Origin: Clostridiales bacterium
GTDB taxonomy: Bacteria; Bacillota; Clostridia; Oscillospirales; Oscillospiraceae
Direction of reading: 5' to 3'
DNA length: 64,000 nucleotides
NCBI GenBank assembly: GCA_021205725.1
Contig: JAJPWY010000036.1
Location: forward strand, 29,537 to 93,536
The position numbers and the translations under genes are program-made. Within the stretch, counting starts at the first letter, position 1. Each line of letters starts with the position of its first letter. Positions 16,665 through 32,492 of this stretch are shown in pieces. The notes beneath the pieces were generated by a model, which worked only from the letters and a program-made list of their open reading frames with translations, was not told the origin of the DNA and searched no databases.

Positions 16665-17813
16665 TCAGTTGGCTTGGTTATAATTCATTTCCTTCTCATA
16701 GGCCACAATCAGCTCTATATTGGCGTACTCATACTCATTGAACAAATCTGTGCTGAAGTCAGCCTTTGCGATCGTTCCGTGATACCAGCTCTTGGATTCG
16801 AAATACGCCTTGACCTCTGCGTCTTCAAAAATCATGCCATGACGGGCGTAGATCTCATTCCGTGCCAGGCGACACTGCCATGCAGTCAGGCCGGTCAGAT
16901 CGGAGCGAGTCAGATACCGACTGCTGCTGTCCGGCAGGATATAGTCCCCGGAGGTCTCCTCCTCCGCAGTCTCATCCTCCGTGTTCTCGGTGCTCTCCTG
17001 CTCCTCCGGTTCTTCCGTCTCCTCCGTCTCCAGAGCCAGGACGGTGACCTCCACGCTGGCCGTCTCCCCGTTGGGGCCGGTGGCGGTGGCCACCACGGTT
17101 CCGGCCGCCAGCGCCGTGAGCTGGCCGTTGCCGTCCACCTCCACGATATCCGGCTCCGAATACGTCCAGTTCACCTGGTCAGCGTTGGCCCCGATGATCT
17201 GATGGGTCATTCCCACATAGAGGGCAAGGGAATTTGTGGTCAGGGATATGTCGAGCTGTTCCGTCTGCTCTGTCTCGTCGTCGGACTCGTCCGCCGTCTC
17301 CCCGGCGTCCGTTTCGTCCTCCGTCTCAGCTTCGGGCCCGTCCTCTGTCTCCTCTGTGCCGTCCTCGGACTGCTCCTCGTCGTCCTGGGCCTCCTCCTCT
17401 ACGATGGACGTCTGATTCTCCTCACCGTTCTCATCGTCAGACTGACCCAGCATTCCGTTTGTCCACAAAACCGCCGCCAAAACGATGACCACCACCACAA
17501 TGATGGCAGCGATCAGCACGCCCACCGTCCCGCCGGACTTCTTTGGCTCACTCTCCTGCTCCTGCGGCTGCTGATACTGCTCCGGCGGCGTCTGCGCTCT
17601 CCACGGCTCGTCAGCCGGTTCCGCCACAGTATCCTCCAGCCCGGGCAGATCTCGGGTCATCTCCTCCGGGATAGGCGTACCGTCCCTGGTGCAAAAGCGT
17701 ATCCGGGCGGTGATGACCTCGCCGCAGGCAGGGCAGCGTGGGATCCGTCTGCCGCATTTTGTGCAAAAAGCGGCAGTATCCTCCGTTTCCTGATGGCAAT
17801 AGGGACAATTCAT
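16665..17813 (-). CDS. Membrane protein with zinc ribbons, acidic linker, Big_2 domain and YARHG domain
   Basis: 382 aa. Order of parts: a zinc ribbon (CPYC...CTKC, residues 3-21), a second ribbon-like segment (CPACG...FCTRDG) whose fourth Cys is replaced by Asp, one membrane helix (about 95-117), an acidic Glu/Asp/Gln linker (about 125-185), a bacterial Ig-like Big_2 domain (about 190-268), another acidic linker, and a C-terminal YARHG domain (RNEIYARHGMIF, about 295-378). The ribbons should be inside the cell and the Ig/YARHG part outside. YARHG domains are found on extracellular proteins of Bacillota; their ligand is not firmly known. It lies 25 bases after the other zinc-ribbon gene and is probably co-transcribed with it. 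Confidence 0.8.
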   Translation of the reverse strand: MNCPYCHQETEDTAAFCTKCGRRIPRCPACGEVITARIRFCTRDGTPIPEEMTRDLPGLEDTVAEPADEPWRAQTPPEQYQQPQEQESEPKKSGGTVGVLIAAIIVVVVIVLAAVLWTNGMLGQSDDENGEENQTSIVEEEAQDDEEQSEDGTEETEDGPEAETEDETDAGETADESDDETEQTEQLDISLTTNSLALYVGMTHQIIGANADQVNWTYSEPDIVEVDGNGQLTALAAGTVVATATGPNGETASVEVTVLALETEETEEPEEQESTENTEDETAEEETSGDYILPDSSSRYLTRSDLTGLTAWQCRLARNEIYARHGMIFEDAEVKAYFESKSWYHGTIAKADFSTDLFNEYEYANIELIVAYEKEMNYNQAN

Positions 17814-17838
17814 TTCTCTTCACTCCGTTCTCTTTGGA

Positions 17839-18402
17839 TTATGCCTCCCCGTCTGTCTCCCGGGCAGCGCTCTCATAGTCGAATCCGCAGGTGGGGCAGA
17901 ACCGCACGCCCTCCTTCCGAACGGTGCCACACCGGGGACAGCTCTCCTGAGGCTGGGCCTGCGTCGGCTCCGGGGGCTGGGTCTGCTGAGGCACCCGCTC
18001 CCCGCAGGCGATGCAAAACAGCGCTCCCTCCACCAGAGATGCGCCGCAGACTCTGCATACGGTCTGCTTTCTCTGGGGCAGACGACAACCGCAGTAGCTG
18101 CAATATGGGTTCACCATCGGAACCTCCCGCCCACACTGGGGGCAGTTGGTCAGACCCAGCTTCTCCTGGAGCAGTCGTTTCCTGTCCCGGAGCTCCTCTA
18201 AGGCCCCGTCGATCTGCTGCACCACAGGGGCCAGCTCCGGCTCCGGCTCCTCCCCATGGGTTTCATAATACTGCCTGCCCAGCTGGGCGTAGAGCTGCTC
18301 GATCTGTCGCTCCCGCTCGCCGATCTCGCCGGACAGGGCGGCATTGTCGCCCATATTCTTTGTCCCCATCCAGGTCTTTCGCACCTGATCCATGAATGCC
18401 AT
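17839..18402 (-). CDS. Cytoplasmic protein with coiled coil and three zinc ribbons
   Basis: 187 aa. An N-terminal helical part rich in Glu/Arg/Leu (about 20-85; EIGERERQIEQLYAQLGRQYYE) looks like a short coiled coil. Three C-x2-C...C-x2-C zinc ribbons follow (CPQCG/CSYCG, CRVCGASL/CIACG, CPRCG/CPTCG). No membrane segment is visible. Proteins of this type usually act as adaptors; no enzymatic function can be claimed. It precedes the zinc-ribbon/YARHG gene, and shared ribbons suggest the two may interact. Confidence 0.8.
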   Translation of the reverse strand: MAFMDQVRKTWMGTKNMGDNAALSGEIGERERQIEQLYAQLGRQYYETHGEEPEPELAPVVQQIDGALEELRDRKRLLQEKLGLTNCPQCGREVPMVNPYCSYCGCRLPQRKQTVCRVCGASLVEGALFCIACGERVPQQTQPPEPTQAQPQESCPRCGTVRKEGVRFCPTCGFDYESAARETDGEA

Positions 18403-18473
18403 GCTATTTTCCTCCCGCCGTATCAGACTGGCTCGTCCCTTCTCTGGTTTTTCTGATGCTGTAATTCGAGGTC

Positions 18474-18502
18474 ATTTTACCATAGGACATGGTATTTTTC
18501 AA
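18474..18502 (-). promoter_or_regulatory. Promoter of the zinc-ribbon gene pair
   Basis: Minus strand: -35 TTGAAA (18497-18502), 17-base spacer, -10 TAAAAT (18474-18479), 72 bases before the start codon. Confidence 0.65.
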
Positions 18503-18540
18503 TCACGGTCGGGCCACTTTTCCATATTTTGTCTACAGGC

Positions 18541-18569
18541 AAAGCCCGGAGGCGTCGCCTCCGGGCTTT
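18541..18569 (-). terminator. Terminator of lacZ
   Basis: AAAGCCCGGAGG (18541-18552) pairs with CCTCCGGGCTTT (18558-18569) around a CGTCG loop; 17 bases past the lacZ stop. The same hairpin could work in the plus direction. Confidence 0.75.
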
Positions 18570-18585
18570 TGGTCGTAAACTCTGT

Positions 18586-21540
<2,955 letters not shown>

Positions 21541-21566
21541 CTATGATATCCGCAATGGATAATACT

Positions 21567-21594
21567 ATTTTACCAAAGTATCAAAATTTGACAA
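21567..21594 (-). promoter_or_regulatory. Promoter of lacZ
   Basis: Minus strand: -35 TTGTCA (21589-21594), 16-base spacer, -10 TAAAAT (21567-21572), 39 bases before the ATG. Confidence 0.6.
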
Positions 21595-21653
21595 GTGCTT
21601 TTGCATGATCTGTTGAAAATTTGGCATACTTTGCTTTCTTTTTGGAAAACGCA

Positions 21654-21686
21654 GAACATCCCGAACCGTGACGGCTCGGGATGTTC
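21654..21686 (-). terminator. Hairpin downstream of amt, likely terminator
   Basis: GAACATCCCGA (21654-21664) pairs with TCGGGATGTTC (21676-21686), with CCGTGACGG nested inside. The T-rich tail on the minus strand is short (GCGTTTTCC). Confidence 0.6.
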
Positions 21687-21798
21687 CGTGTCCTGCCGGG
21701 TCGTGCCATCCCGGCGGAGCATGGAGGAGTATAGGAGCAGGAGAGTATCTTCCACGGGTGTGCGGCCCGGTGAAAGCAGCTTAGGGAAACGGAGCCGT

Positions 21799-23553
21799 TT
21801 ACTTCACAGGCTCAGGCAGCTCGTCGTTGGTGAGGGCGGCATAGCCCTCCTCGCCGGTGCGAACCCGGATGACGTTCTCCACATTGTACACGAAGATCTT
21901 GCCATCCCCCAGGTTGCCGGTGTACAGCGCCATCTTAGCGGCGGCAATCACCTGATCCACAGGGACGGTGGAGACGACCACCTCGATCTTCAGCTTGGGA
22001 TGCAGGCTCATAGTCAGAGGAACGCCACGGTAGTATTCCACCTTGCCCTTCTGGGCCCCGCAGCCCATGACCTGAGTAACGGTCATGCCGGTCACGCCGA
22101 TCTGGGCCATGGCGCTCTTGATCGCCTCGAACCGGTTCTGGCGGCAGACGATGACAATCTTGCTGTAGGCCCCGTAGGAGGCCCCGGAGGTGACAGTCAC
22201 CGGCTCGCTCTGCTGGACGTTCTCCACCTGGACGGCGGCGTTCACGGGCACATTGCCGGTGATGATGTCGCTGCTGTCCGTATCCCGGTCGGTGAAGTCG
22301 AAGCCGGCATAGGCGGAGGGCAGACCGTGCTCGGTGCTGTCCAGGCCGGCAATCTCCTCCTCAGGGGAAACCCGCAGGCCCACACAGGCCTTGATGACAA
22401 GGAAGGTAATGGTGATGGTCACAGCAGTCCAGGCGGCCACGGAAACCAGGCCCAGCAGCTGCTTTCCCAGCAGCTCAAAGCCGCCGCCATAGAACAGGCC
22501 CACCAGGGTATCGTTGCCGGGGGCAGAGGTGGTGGAGAACAGACCCACAGCGATGGTGCCCCACATACCGTTCAGGCAGTGGACAGCCACAGCGCCCACC
22601 GGGTCGTCGATGCGGAGCTTATAGTCCAGCAGCCACACGCCGAAGCAGACCAGCAGACCTGCCACGATGCCGATGATGGCGGCACCCAGGCAGTCGGTGG
22701 TATCGCAGGGGGCGGTGATGGCCACCAGGCCCGCCAGCGAGGCGTTCAGGCACATGGACACGTCGGGCTTGCCGTACTTCAGCCAGGTGAAGATCATGCA
22801 GGTGACGGTGGCCACGGCGGGGGCGACGGTGGTGGTCAGGAAGATGGAGCCCAGCTGCTCCACAGAGGTGGCAGCGGCGCCGTTGAAGCCGTACCAGCCC
22901 AGCCAGAGGATGAAGCAGCCCAGGCAGCCCAGGGGCAGGCTGTGACCGGGGAAGCTGTGCACCTTGATGCTGCCGTCCTTCTCCTTCTTGAACTTGCCGA
23001 TACGGGGGCCGAGGATCTTGGCCCCGATGAGGGCGGAGATGCCGCCCACCATGTGAATGGCGCAGGAGCCGGCGAAATCGTGGAAGCCCAGCTGTGCCAG
23101 CCAGCCGCCGCCCCAGATCCAGTGGGCCTCGATGGGATAAATCAGGCCGGAGATGACGGCGGAATAGATGCAGTAGGAGAGGAACTTGGTGCGCTCCGCC
23201 ATAGCACCGGAGACGATGGTGGCGGTGGTGGCGCAGAAGACCAGGTTGAACACGAAGTTCGACCAGTCGAAGCTCTCGTAGGCGGTGAAGATGTCCAGAC
23301 CGGGCTTGCCGATCAGACCCATCATATCCTCTCCCAGCAGCAGGCTGAAGCCGATGAGGATAAACATGACGGTGCCGATACAGAAGTCCATCAGGTTCTT
23401 CATCAGGATGTTGCCTGCGTTCTTGGCCCGGGTGAAGCCGGTCTCCACCATGGCGAAGCCCGCCTGCATCCAGAATACCAGCGCAGCGCCGATGAGGAAC
23501 CAGACGCCGAAGGTCTGCTCTGAGATCATACTCAGAATCGTAGATTCATCCAT
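21799..23553 (-). CDS. amt: Ammonium channel fused to a C-terminal PII signalling domain (Amt-GlnB)
   Basis: 584 aa. Residues about 1-430 are an 11-helix Amt channel with the twin-His regions (GSCAIHMVGG; AVHCLNGMWGT). After a linker, residues about 460-575 form a full PII protein: KIVIVCRQNRF start, T-loop, and C-terminal GDGKIFV and RVRTGEEG motifs that bind ATP/ADP. Separate PII trimers normally plug Amt trimers when nitrogen is sufficient; here the plug is tethered. In the T-loop the sequence is YYRGVPL, where enteric PII has YRGAEY, so the uridylylated Tyr51 is replaced by Leu and control is probably by nucleotides and 2-oxoglutarate only. GGGAGGG precedes the ATG, directly after a terminator-like leader hairpin. 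Confidence 0.93.
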   Translation of the reverse strand: MDESTILSMISEQTFGVWFLIGAALVFWMQAGFAMVETGFTRAKNAGNILMKNLMDFCIGTVMFILIGFSLLLGEDMMGLIGKPGLDIFTAYESFDWSNFVFNLVFCATTATIVSGAMAERTKFLSYCIYSAVISGLIYPIEAHWIWGGGWLAQLGFHDFAGSCAIHMVGGISALIGAKILGPRIGKFKKEKDGSIKVHSFPGHSLPLGCLGCFILWLGWYGFNGAAATSVEQLGSIFLTTTVAPAVATVTCMIFTWLKYGKPDVSMCLNASLAGLVAITAPCDTTDCLGAAIIGIVAGLLVCFGVWLLDYKLRIDDPVGAVAVHCLNGMWGTIAVGLFSTTSAPGNDTLVGLFYGGGFELLGKQLLGLVSVAAWTAVTITITFLVIKACVGLRVSPEEEIAGLDSTEHGLPSAYAGFDFTDRDTDSSDIITGNVPVNAAVQVENVQQSEPVTVTSGASYGAYSKIVIVCRQNRFEAIKSAMAQIGVTGMTVTQVMGCGAQKGKVEYYRGVPLTMSLHPKLKIEVVVSTVPVDQVIAAAKMALYTGNLGDGKIFVYNVENVIRVRTGEEGYAALTNDELPEPVK

Positions 23554-23567
23554 TGACTTTCCCTCCC

Positions 23568-23612
23568 AAAAAATGGGACGTGTTTCCCGCTTCTCTCCCG
23601 GAAAACACGTCC
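23568..23612 (-). promoter_or_regulatory. Terminator-like hairpin in the amt leader (candidate attenuator)
   Basis: On the minus strand a 14-base stem (23576-23589 with 23599-23612, one G-U pair) with a 9-base loop is followed by CATTTTTT (T run at 23568-23573) and immediately by the amt ribosome site at 23561-23567. It lies inside the transcript, between the amt promoter and the gene, so read-through must be possible or controlled. Confidence 0.7.
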
Positions 23613-23667
23613 TTGTGTTGGCAGTTACTGTTCTATTCTTTTCTCTTGCTGCAGCCTTTCAAAGCAA

Positions 23668-23705
23668 AACGGGGCCGGAAATCCTGTGTGATTTCTGGCC
23701 CCGTT
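23668..23705 (-). promoter_or_regulatory. First hairpin of the amt leader RNA
   Basis: AACGGGGCC-x-GAAATC pairs with GATTTC-x-GGCCCCGTT around a 6-base loop (ACACAG on the minus strand). It begins about 16 bases downstream of the amt -10 box and is followed by TTTTGCTTT, so it might itself terminate. With the second hairpin it forms a two-hairpin leader, the general layout of antiterminator targets. Confidence 0.65.
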
Positions 23706-23720
23706 GCCTTGATGTCATGC

Positions 23721-23748
23721 AGTTTACCACATTTTTGCAGGAAGTCAA
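23721..23748 (-). promoter_or_regulatory. Promoter of amt
   Basis: Minus strand: -35 TTGACT (23743-23748), 16-base spacer, -10 TAAACT (23721-23726). A second TTGACT lies at 23750-23755. Confidence 0.65.
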
Positions 23749-23846
23749 TAGTCAAAATTCACTTTTGGCGGATTCCATGAATTTATAGCCGCTTATTTTT
23801 GAATTTTATGCAATTTCAATTTATGTTTCCGTCATTTTAGAAAGTA

Positions 23847-24527
23847 TTATAACACAACAGGGATATGATAGGCGATCTCCGCCTCCCCCGGGGCCACCCG
23901 GCAGCCCAGAGCCAGGATATGTACCCCGGCGGCGTGGGCGTCCCGGAGGGCTTCGCCGAAGGCGGGGTGCGTCCCGTCGTTGGGTCGCACGGCCCGGATG
24001 CCCTCCATCTGCACCACAAAGCAGAGCCAGGAGGTAAACCCTTCGTCCAGCGCCCGGATAAGCCCCCGGATATGCTTCACACCCCGCTCGGTGGGCGCGT
24101 CCGGGAAATAGGCCACGTCCTCCCGCTCCAGGGTCACTCCCTTCACCTCGATGAGATGTCGAACCCCTCCGTCCTCCACCAGAAAGTCAAACCGGGAGTC
24201 CCCGTGGGGATATTCCGGGCGGATGACCGCCTCAGGCCCGAACAGACCCGAGCGGGGCAGATACTCCTCCAGGATGTGGTTGGGGGCCTGGGCGTCCATG
24301 TTGATCAGCCGTTCCCCTTTCCACACCGCCACCAAGTCGTAGGCCGTCCTGCGCCCGGGATTGTCCGACTTCACCAGGCACACCCTGGCCCCGGGCACCA
24401 GCAGCTCCCGGCAGCGGCCGGTATTTTTCACATGGACCGTCTCCTCCCGGCCCTCCAGCAGCACCTGAGCCACGAACCGGTTGGGCCGGGACAGAAAGAC
24501 CCCCTCCGTCAGATTGGGATAGCGCAT
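23847..24527 (-). CDS. sfsA: SfsA family DNA/RNA nuclease
   Basis: 226 aa, full length. SfsA proteins combine an N-terminal OB-like fold (VHVKNTGRCRELLVPGARV) with a PD-(D/E)XK nuclease-like core. Here the core is represented by DSRFDFLVEDG and HLIEVKGVTL, giving the Asp...Glu-x-Lys catalytic pattern. The E. coli protein was first described as a regulator of sugar fermentation and later as a nuclease; its physiological role is unclear. AAAGGAGG precedes the ATG. It is divergent from rpoB, and a terminator-like hairpin lies in its leader. Confidence 0.92.
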   Translation of the reverse strand: MRYPNLTEGVFLSRPNRFVAQVLLEGREETVHVKNTGRCRELLVPGARVCLVKSDNPGRRTAYDLVAVWKGERLINMDAQAPNHILEEYLPRSGLFGPEAVIRPEYPHGDSRFDFLVEDGGVRHLIEVKGVTLEREDVAYFPDAPTERGVKHIRGLIRALDEGFTSWLCFVVQMEGIRAVRPNDGTHPAFGEALRDAHAAGVHILALGCRVAPGEAEIAYHIPVVL

Positions 24528-24545
24528 GGCGGCCTCCTTTTTTCA

Positions 24546-24580
24546 ATAAAAAATCCGAGCGAAAAAAAGCTCCGCTCAGA
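24546..24580 (-). promoter_or_regulatory. Terminator-like hairpin upstream of sfsA
   Basis: On the minus strand an 8-base stem (24573-24580 with 24554-24561, one G-U pair) with a T-rich loop is followed by TTTTTTATT, only 19 bases before the sfsA start. It could attenuate sfsA or stop antisense transcripts starting near the rpoB promoter. Confidence 0.5.
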
Positions 24581-24594
24581 TGGAAAATAACCCC

Positions 24595-24623
24595 TTGACA
24601 CCAGGGCCTCTTTGTTATACAAT
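24595..24623 (+). promoter_or_regulatory. Near-consensus promoter of rpoB-rpoC
   Basis: -35 TTGACA (24595-24600, perfect), 17-base spacer, -10 TACAAT (24618-24623). The leader is about 175 bases long before the rpoB ATG. Confidence 0.88.
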
Positions 24624-24805
24624 TAATTGCTATTGTGGATTTATATCCCCTGTTCGCCTTTTCTGCCACTGTGTGTATGATAACACAGTTCGCCCCACGG
24701 TGCAAGGGCCGTTTGGTGGATTTTGGCAACCGTGCCGGGCGTGTCGCACCTGCGCCCCGATGGAATGTATTGGCCTTAACCAAAGTAACGGGAGTGAGAA
24801 CATCT

Positions 24806-27800
24806 ATGGTCAAAGACGTGTACTTCGGCAACACCCTGCGGAAGAGCTTTATTCGCCATGACGAGATCCTCGAGATGCCCGACCTGCTGGAGATCCAGAA
24901 AAAGAGCTATCAGTGGTTCTTCGACGTGGGTCTGAAGCAGGTATTTAAGGATGTCGGCGTCATCACCGACTATGCGGGCAATCTGGAACTGAGCTTCATC
25001 GACTTCTCCATGAACAAGCCCCCCAAATATGACGTGGAGGAGTGCAAGGCCCGGGACGCCACCTACTCCAAGCCCATGCAGGTTCGGGTCCGTCTCCGCA
25101 ACAAGGAGACGGGGGAGATCAAGGAGCAGGAGATCTATATGGGGGATTTCCCCCTGATGACCCAGGGCGGCTCCTTTGTCATCAACGGCGCGGAGCGTGT
25201 CATCGTCTCCCAGATCGTCCGCTCCCCCGGCATGTACTACGGCCGGGAGGAGGACAAGGCGGGCAACGTCATCTACACCACCACCGTCATCCCCTACCGG
25301 GGCGCCTGGCTGGAGTATGAGACAGACCTGAACAACGTGTTCTATGTCCGCATCGACAAGAACCGCAAGATCCCCATCACCTGCCTGCTCCGGGCGGTGG
25401 GTCTCAAGACCGACGGGGAGATTCTGGCCGTCTTTGGCGAGGACCCCCGCATCGTCACCACCCTGGAGAAGGACCCCTGCAAGACCTATGAGGACGCCAT
25501 GCTGGAGATCTACCGGAAGCTGCGTCCCGGCGAGCCCCCCACGGTGGACTCCTGCGAGAGCCTGATGGAGGCTCTGCTGTTTGACCCCCGTCGGTACGAT
25601 CTGTCCGAGGTGGGCCGCTACAAGTTCAACAAGAAGCTGGACATTGCCCGCCGTCTGTCTGGGCAGACTCTGGCCGCACCCATTGCCGACCCATGGACGG
25701 GAGAGCTGCTGGCCGAGGCCGGCGTAACCCTGACCCGGGAGCAGGCTCAGGCCCTGGCTGCCCGGGGCGTCAACGAGGCCCTCATCGACGTGGATGGCAC
25801 CGTCGTCAAGGTGTTTGCCAACAACGTGGTGGATATGTCCTCCTTTGTGGACTTCGACCCCGCCGAGGTGGGCGTCACTGAGCGGGTGCGGGTCTCCGTT
25901 CTCCGTGACCTGCTGGACAAGTACTCCGGCGAGGAGCTGAAGCAGGCAGTGGCGGACAGCCTGGATCTGCTCATGCCCAAGCACATCACCGTGGACGACA
26001 TCCTGGCCTCGGTGAACTACCTCAACTGCCTGGCCTACGGCGTGGGTCAGAAGGACGACATCGACCACCTGGGCAACCGCCGTCTGCGCAGCGTGGGCGA
26101 GCTGCTTCAGAACCAGTTCCGCATCGGCTTTACCCGGATGGAGCGGGTCATCCGGGAACGGATGACCATTCAGGATCAGGACATCGTCACTCCTCAGTCC
26201 CTGATCAACATCCGGCCCATCACCGCCGCCATCAAGGAGTTCTTCGGCTCCTCCCCTCTGAGCCAGTTCATGGATCAGACCAACCCTCTGGCAGAGCTGA
26301 CCCACAAGCGGCGTATCTCCGCCCTGGGCCCCGGCGGTCTGTCCCGGGAGCGGGCCTCCTTCGACGTCCGTGACGTGCACTACAGCCACTACGGCCGTCT
26401 GTGCCCCATCGAGACGCCGGAAGGCCCCAACATCGGCCTGATCTCCTACCTGGCCTCCTACGCCCGGGTAAACCGGTACGGCTTTATCGAGGCCCCCTAC
26501 CGCAAGGTGGAGAAGGGCACCTGCCGGGTCACGGACGAGGTGGAATACATGACCGCCGACGTGGAGGATCAGTATATCATCGCCCCCGCCACCGAGCCTC
26601 TGGACGAGAACGGCTGCCTGGCCAACAAGCGTGTCACCTGCCGTCACCAGAACGACATTCTGGACGTGGACCGCTCCATGGTGGACTATGTGGACGTGTC
26701 CCCCCAGATGATGGTCTCCGTGGCCACCGCCATGATTCCCTTCCTGGAGAACGATGACGCTAACCGTGCTCTGATGGGCGCCAACATGCAGCGTCAGGCC
26801 GTACCCCTGCTGGTCACCGAGGCCCCCATCGTGGCCACCGGCCAGGAGTACAAGAACTGCCAGGACTCCGAGGTCTGCGTCCTCGCCGAGGGCGACGGCG
26901 TGGTGGAGCGGGTGGACGCCACCCATATCGTCGTCCGTTACGACTCCGGCGAGCGGAAGGACTACAAGCTGACCAAATTCATGCGCTCCAACCACACCAC
27001 CTGCATCAACCAGCGGCCCATCGTCTCCGCCGGTCAGCGGGTGAAGTATCGTGAGACTCTGGCCGACGGCCCCTCCACCTGCAACGGTGAGATCGCCCTG
27101 GGCCGGAACATCCTCATGGGCTTTATGACCTGGGAGGGCTATAACTACGAGGACGCCGTGCTGCTCTCCGAGCGGATGGTGAAGGAGGACGTGTTCACCT
27201 CCATCCACATCGAGGAGCACGAGCTGGAGGCCCGGGAGACCAAGCTGGGCCCCGAGGAGATTACCCGGGACATCCCCAACGTGGGCGACGACGCCCTGAA
27301 GGATTTGGACGAGCGGGGCATCATCCGTGTGGGCGCAGAGGTCACCGCCGGGGACATCCTGGTGGGCAAGGTCACCCCCAAGGGCGAGACCGACCTGACC
27401 GCCGAGGAGCGGCTGCTCCGGGCCATCTTCGGTGAGAAGGCCCGGGAGGTTCGGGACACCTCCCTCAAGCTGCCCCACGGCGCCAGCGGCATCGTGGTGG
27501 ACGTGAAGGTGTTCACCCGTGAAAATGGCGACGAGCTGGGCCCCGGCGTCAACCAGTGCGTCCGGGTGTATATTGCCCAGAAGCGGAAGATCTCCGTGGG
27601 CGACAAGATGGCAGGCCGCCACGGCAACAAGGGCGTGGTCTCCCGCATCCTGCCGGTGGAGGATATGCCCTTCCTGCCCGACGGCACCCCCCTGGACATC
27701 GTCCTGAACCCCCTGGGCGTGCCCTCCCGTATGAATATCGGTCAGGTGCTGGAGGTTCATCTGGGCTACGCCGCCAAGACCCTGGGCTGGAAGGTGGCCA

Positions 27801-28507
27801 CCCCCATCTTCAACGGCGCCAACGAGCAGGACATCCAGGCCCTGCTGCGCCAGGCCGGTCTCAACGAGAACGGCAAGAGCTGGCTCTATGACGGCCGCAC
27901 CGGTCAGCGGTTCGACAACCCCGTCACCGTGGGCTATGTCTACTTCCTCAAGCTCCACCATCTGGTGGACGATAAGATCCACGCCCGCTCCACCGGCCCC
28001 TATTCCCTGGTCACCCAGCAGCCTCTGGGCGGCAAGGCCCAGTTCGGCGGCCAGCGGTTCGGCGAGATGGAGGTCTGGGCGCTGGAGGCCTACGGCGCCG
28101 CCTACACCCTCCAGGAGATCCTGACCGTCAAGTCCGACGACGTGACCGGGCGTGTCAGCACCTACGAGGCCATTGTCAAGGGCAAGAACATCCCCAAGCC
28201 CGGCGTGCCCGAGTCCTTCCGGGTCATGATGAAGGAGCTGCAGGCTCTCTGTCTGGACGTGCGTGTGCTGGACAAGGACGGCAATACCATCGACCTGCAT
28301 GACCTGGACGACGACGATGACGGCTACGTGACCCGGGACAAGGATTTTGACGACGATTACTATCCCCAGAACGAGCAGGAGTTTGCCGACAACGGCTACA
28401 CCACCGGCGAGATGGACGCCGAGGGCAACATCGTCGAGGACGAGGCTCCCACCTTCGAGGAGGGCGAGCTGTTTCTGGACGATGCCGGTACTCCGGACGA
28501 TGATTGA
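24806..28507 (+). CDS. rpoB: RNA polymerase beta subunit
   Basis: 1233 aa. The beta subunit forms half of the active cleft of RNA polymerase. The rifampicin-binding cluster (about residues 481-510) reads [15 protein letters not shown] and [12 protein letters not shown], with Asp, His and Ser at the positions where resistance mutations usually occur, so the wild-type sensitive pattern is present. [25 protein letters not shown] and the [20 protein letters not shown] region are intact. The C-terminus carries an unusually acidic tail of about 70 residues. ATG 24806 was chosen because GGGAGTGAG precedes it and [15 protein letters not shown] aligns with clostridial RpoB starts; the frame is open upstream. 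rpoC follows after 20 bases. rplJ/rplL are not upstream; sfsA is. Confidence 0.98.
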   Translation: MVKDVYFGNTLRKSFIRHDEILEMPDLLEIQKKSYQWFFDVGLKQVFKDVGVITDYAGNLELSFIDFSMNKPPKYDVEECKARDATYSKPMQVRVRLRNKETGEIKEQEIYMGDFPLMTQGGSFVINGAERVIVSQIVRSPGMYYGREEDKAGNVIYTTTVIPYRGAWLEYETDLNNVFYVRIDKNRKIPITCLLRAVGLKTDGEILAVFGEDPRIVTTLEKDPCKTYEDAMLEIYRKLRPGEPPTVDSCESLMEALLFDPRRYDLSEVGRYKFNKKLDIARRLSGQTLAAPIADPWTGELLAEAGVTLTREQAQALAARGVNEALIDVDGTVVKVFANNVVDMSSFVDFDPAEVGVTERVRVSVLRDLLDKYSGEELKQAVADSLDLLMPKHITVDDILASVNYLNCLAYGVGQKDDIDHLGNRRLRSVGELLQNQFRIGFTRMERVIRERMTIQDQDIVTPQSLINIRPITAAIKEFFGSSPLSQFMDQTNPLAELTHKRRISALGPGGLSRERASFDVRDVHYSHYGRLCPIETPEGPNIGLISYLASYARVNRYGFIEAPYRKVEKGTCRVTDEVEYMTADVEDQYIIAPATEPLDENGCLANKRVTCRHQNDILDVDRSMVDYVDVSPQMMVSVATAMIPFLENDDANRALMGANMQRQAVPLLVTEAPIVATGQEYKNCQDSEVCVLAEGDGVVERVDATHIVVRYDSGERKDYKLTKFMRSNHTTCINQRPIVSAGQRVKYRETLADGPSTCNGEIALGRNILMGFMTWEGYNYEDAVLLSERMVKEDVFTSIHIEEHELEARETKLGPEEITRDIPNVGDDALKDLDERGIIRVGAEVTAGDILVGKVTPKGETDLTAEERLLRAIFGEKAREVRDTSLKLPHGASGIVVDVKVFTRENGDELGPGVNQCVRVYIAQKRKISVGDKMAGRHGNKGVVSRILPVEDMPFLPDGTPLDIVLNPLGVPSRMNIGQVLEVHLGYAAKTLGWKVATPIFNGANEQDIQALLRQAGLNENGKSWLYDGRTGQRFDNPVTVGYVYFLKLHHLVDDKIHARSTGPYSLVTQQPLGGKAQFGGQRFGEMEVWALEAYGAAYTLQEILTVKSDDVTGRVSTYEAIVKGKNIPKPGVPESFRVMMKELQALCLDVRVLDKDGNTIDLHDLDDDDDGYVTRDKDFDDDYYPQNEQEFADNGYTTGEMDAEGNIVEDEAPTFEEGELFLDDAGTPDDD

Positions 28508-28527
28508 TAAGGAGGAGGACGTTATCT

Positions 28528-32427
<3,900 letters not shown>

Positions 32428-32450
32428 GCCGCCCCTCCCCTTTCCTGTGA

Positions 32451-32492
32451 AAAAACGCTCCTGTGGCTCTTTTGAGCCGCAGGAGCGTTTTT
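32451..32492 (+). terminator. Terminator of rpoB-rpoC
   Basis: An 18-19-base stem (AAAAACGCTCCTG..GGCTC, 32451-32469, with 32474-32492) closes on a TTTT loop and ends in TTTTT. One wobble pair only. Confidence 0.92.

Noticed and set aside
23554..23720. Firm assignment of the amt leader as an ANTAR target
   Set aside because: The first loop lacks the expected G at position 4 and the second loop is nine bases, so only the general two-hairpin layout is claimed.
24776..28300. A long minus-strand open frame opposite rpoB
   Set aside because: Same reason: rpoB is unmistakable and the antisense product is compositionally biased.
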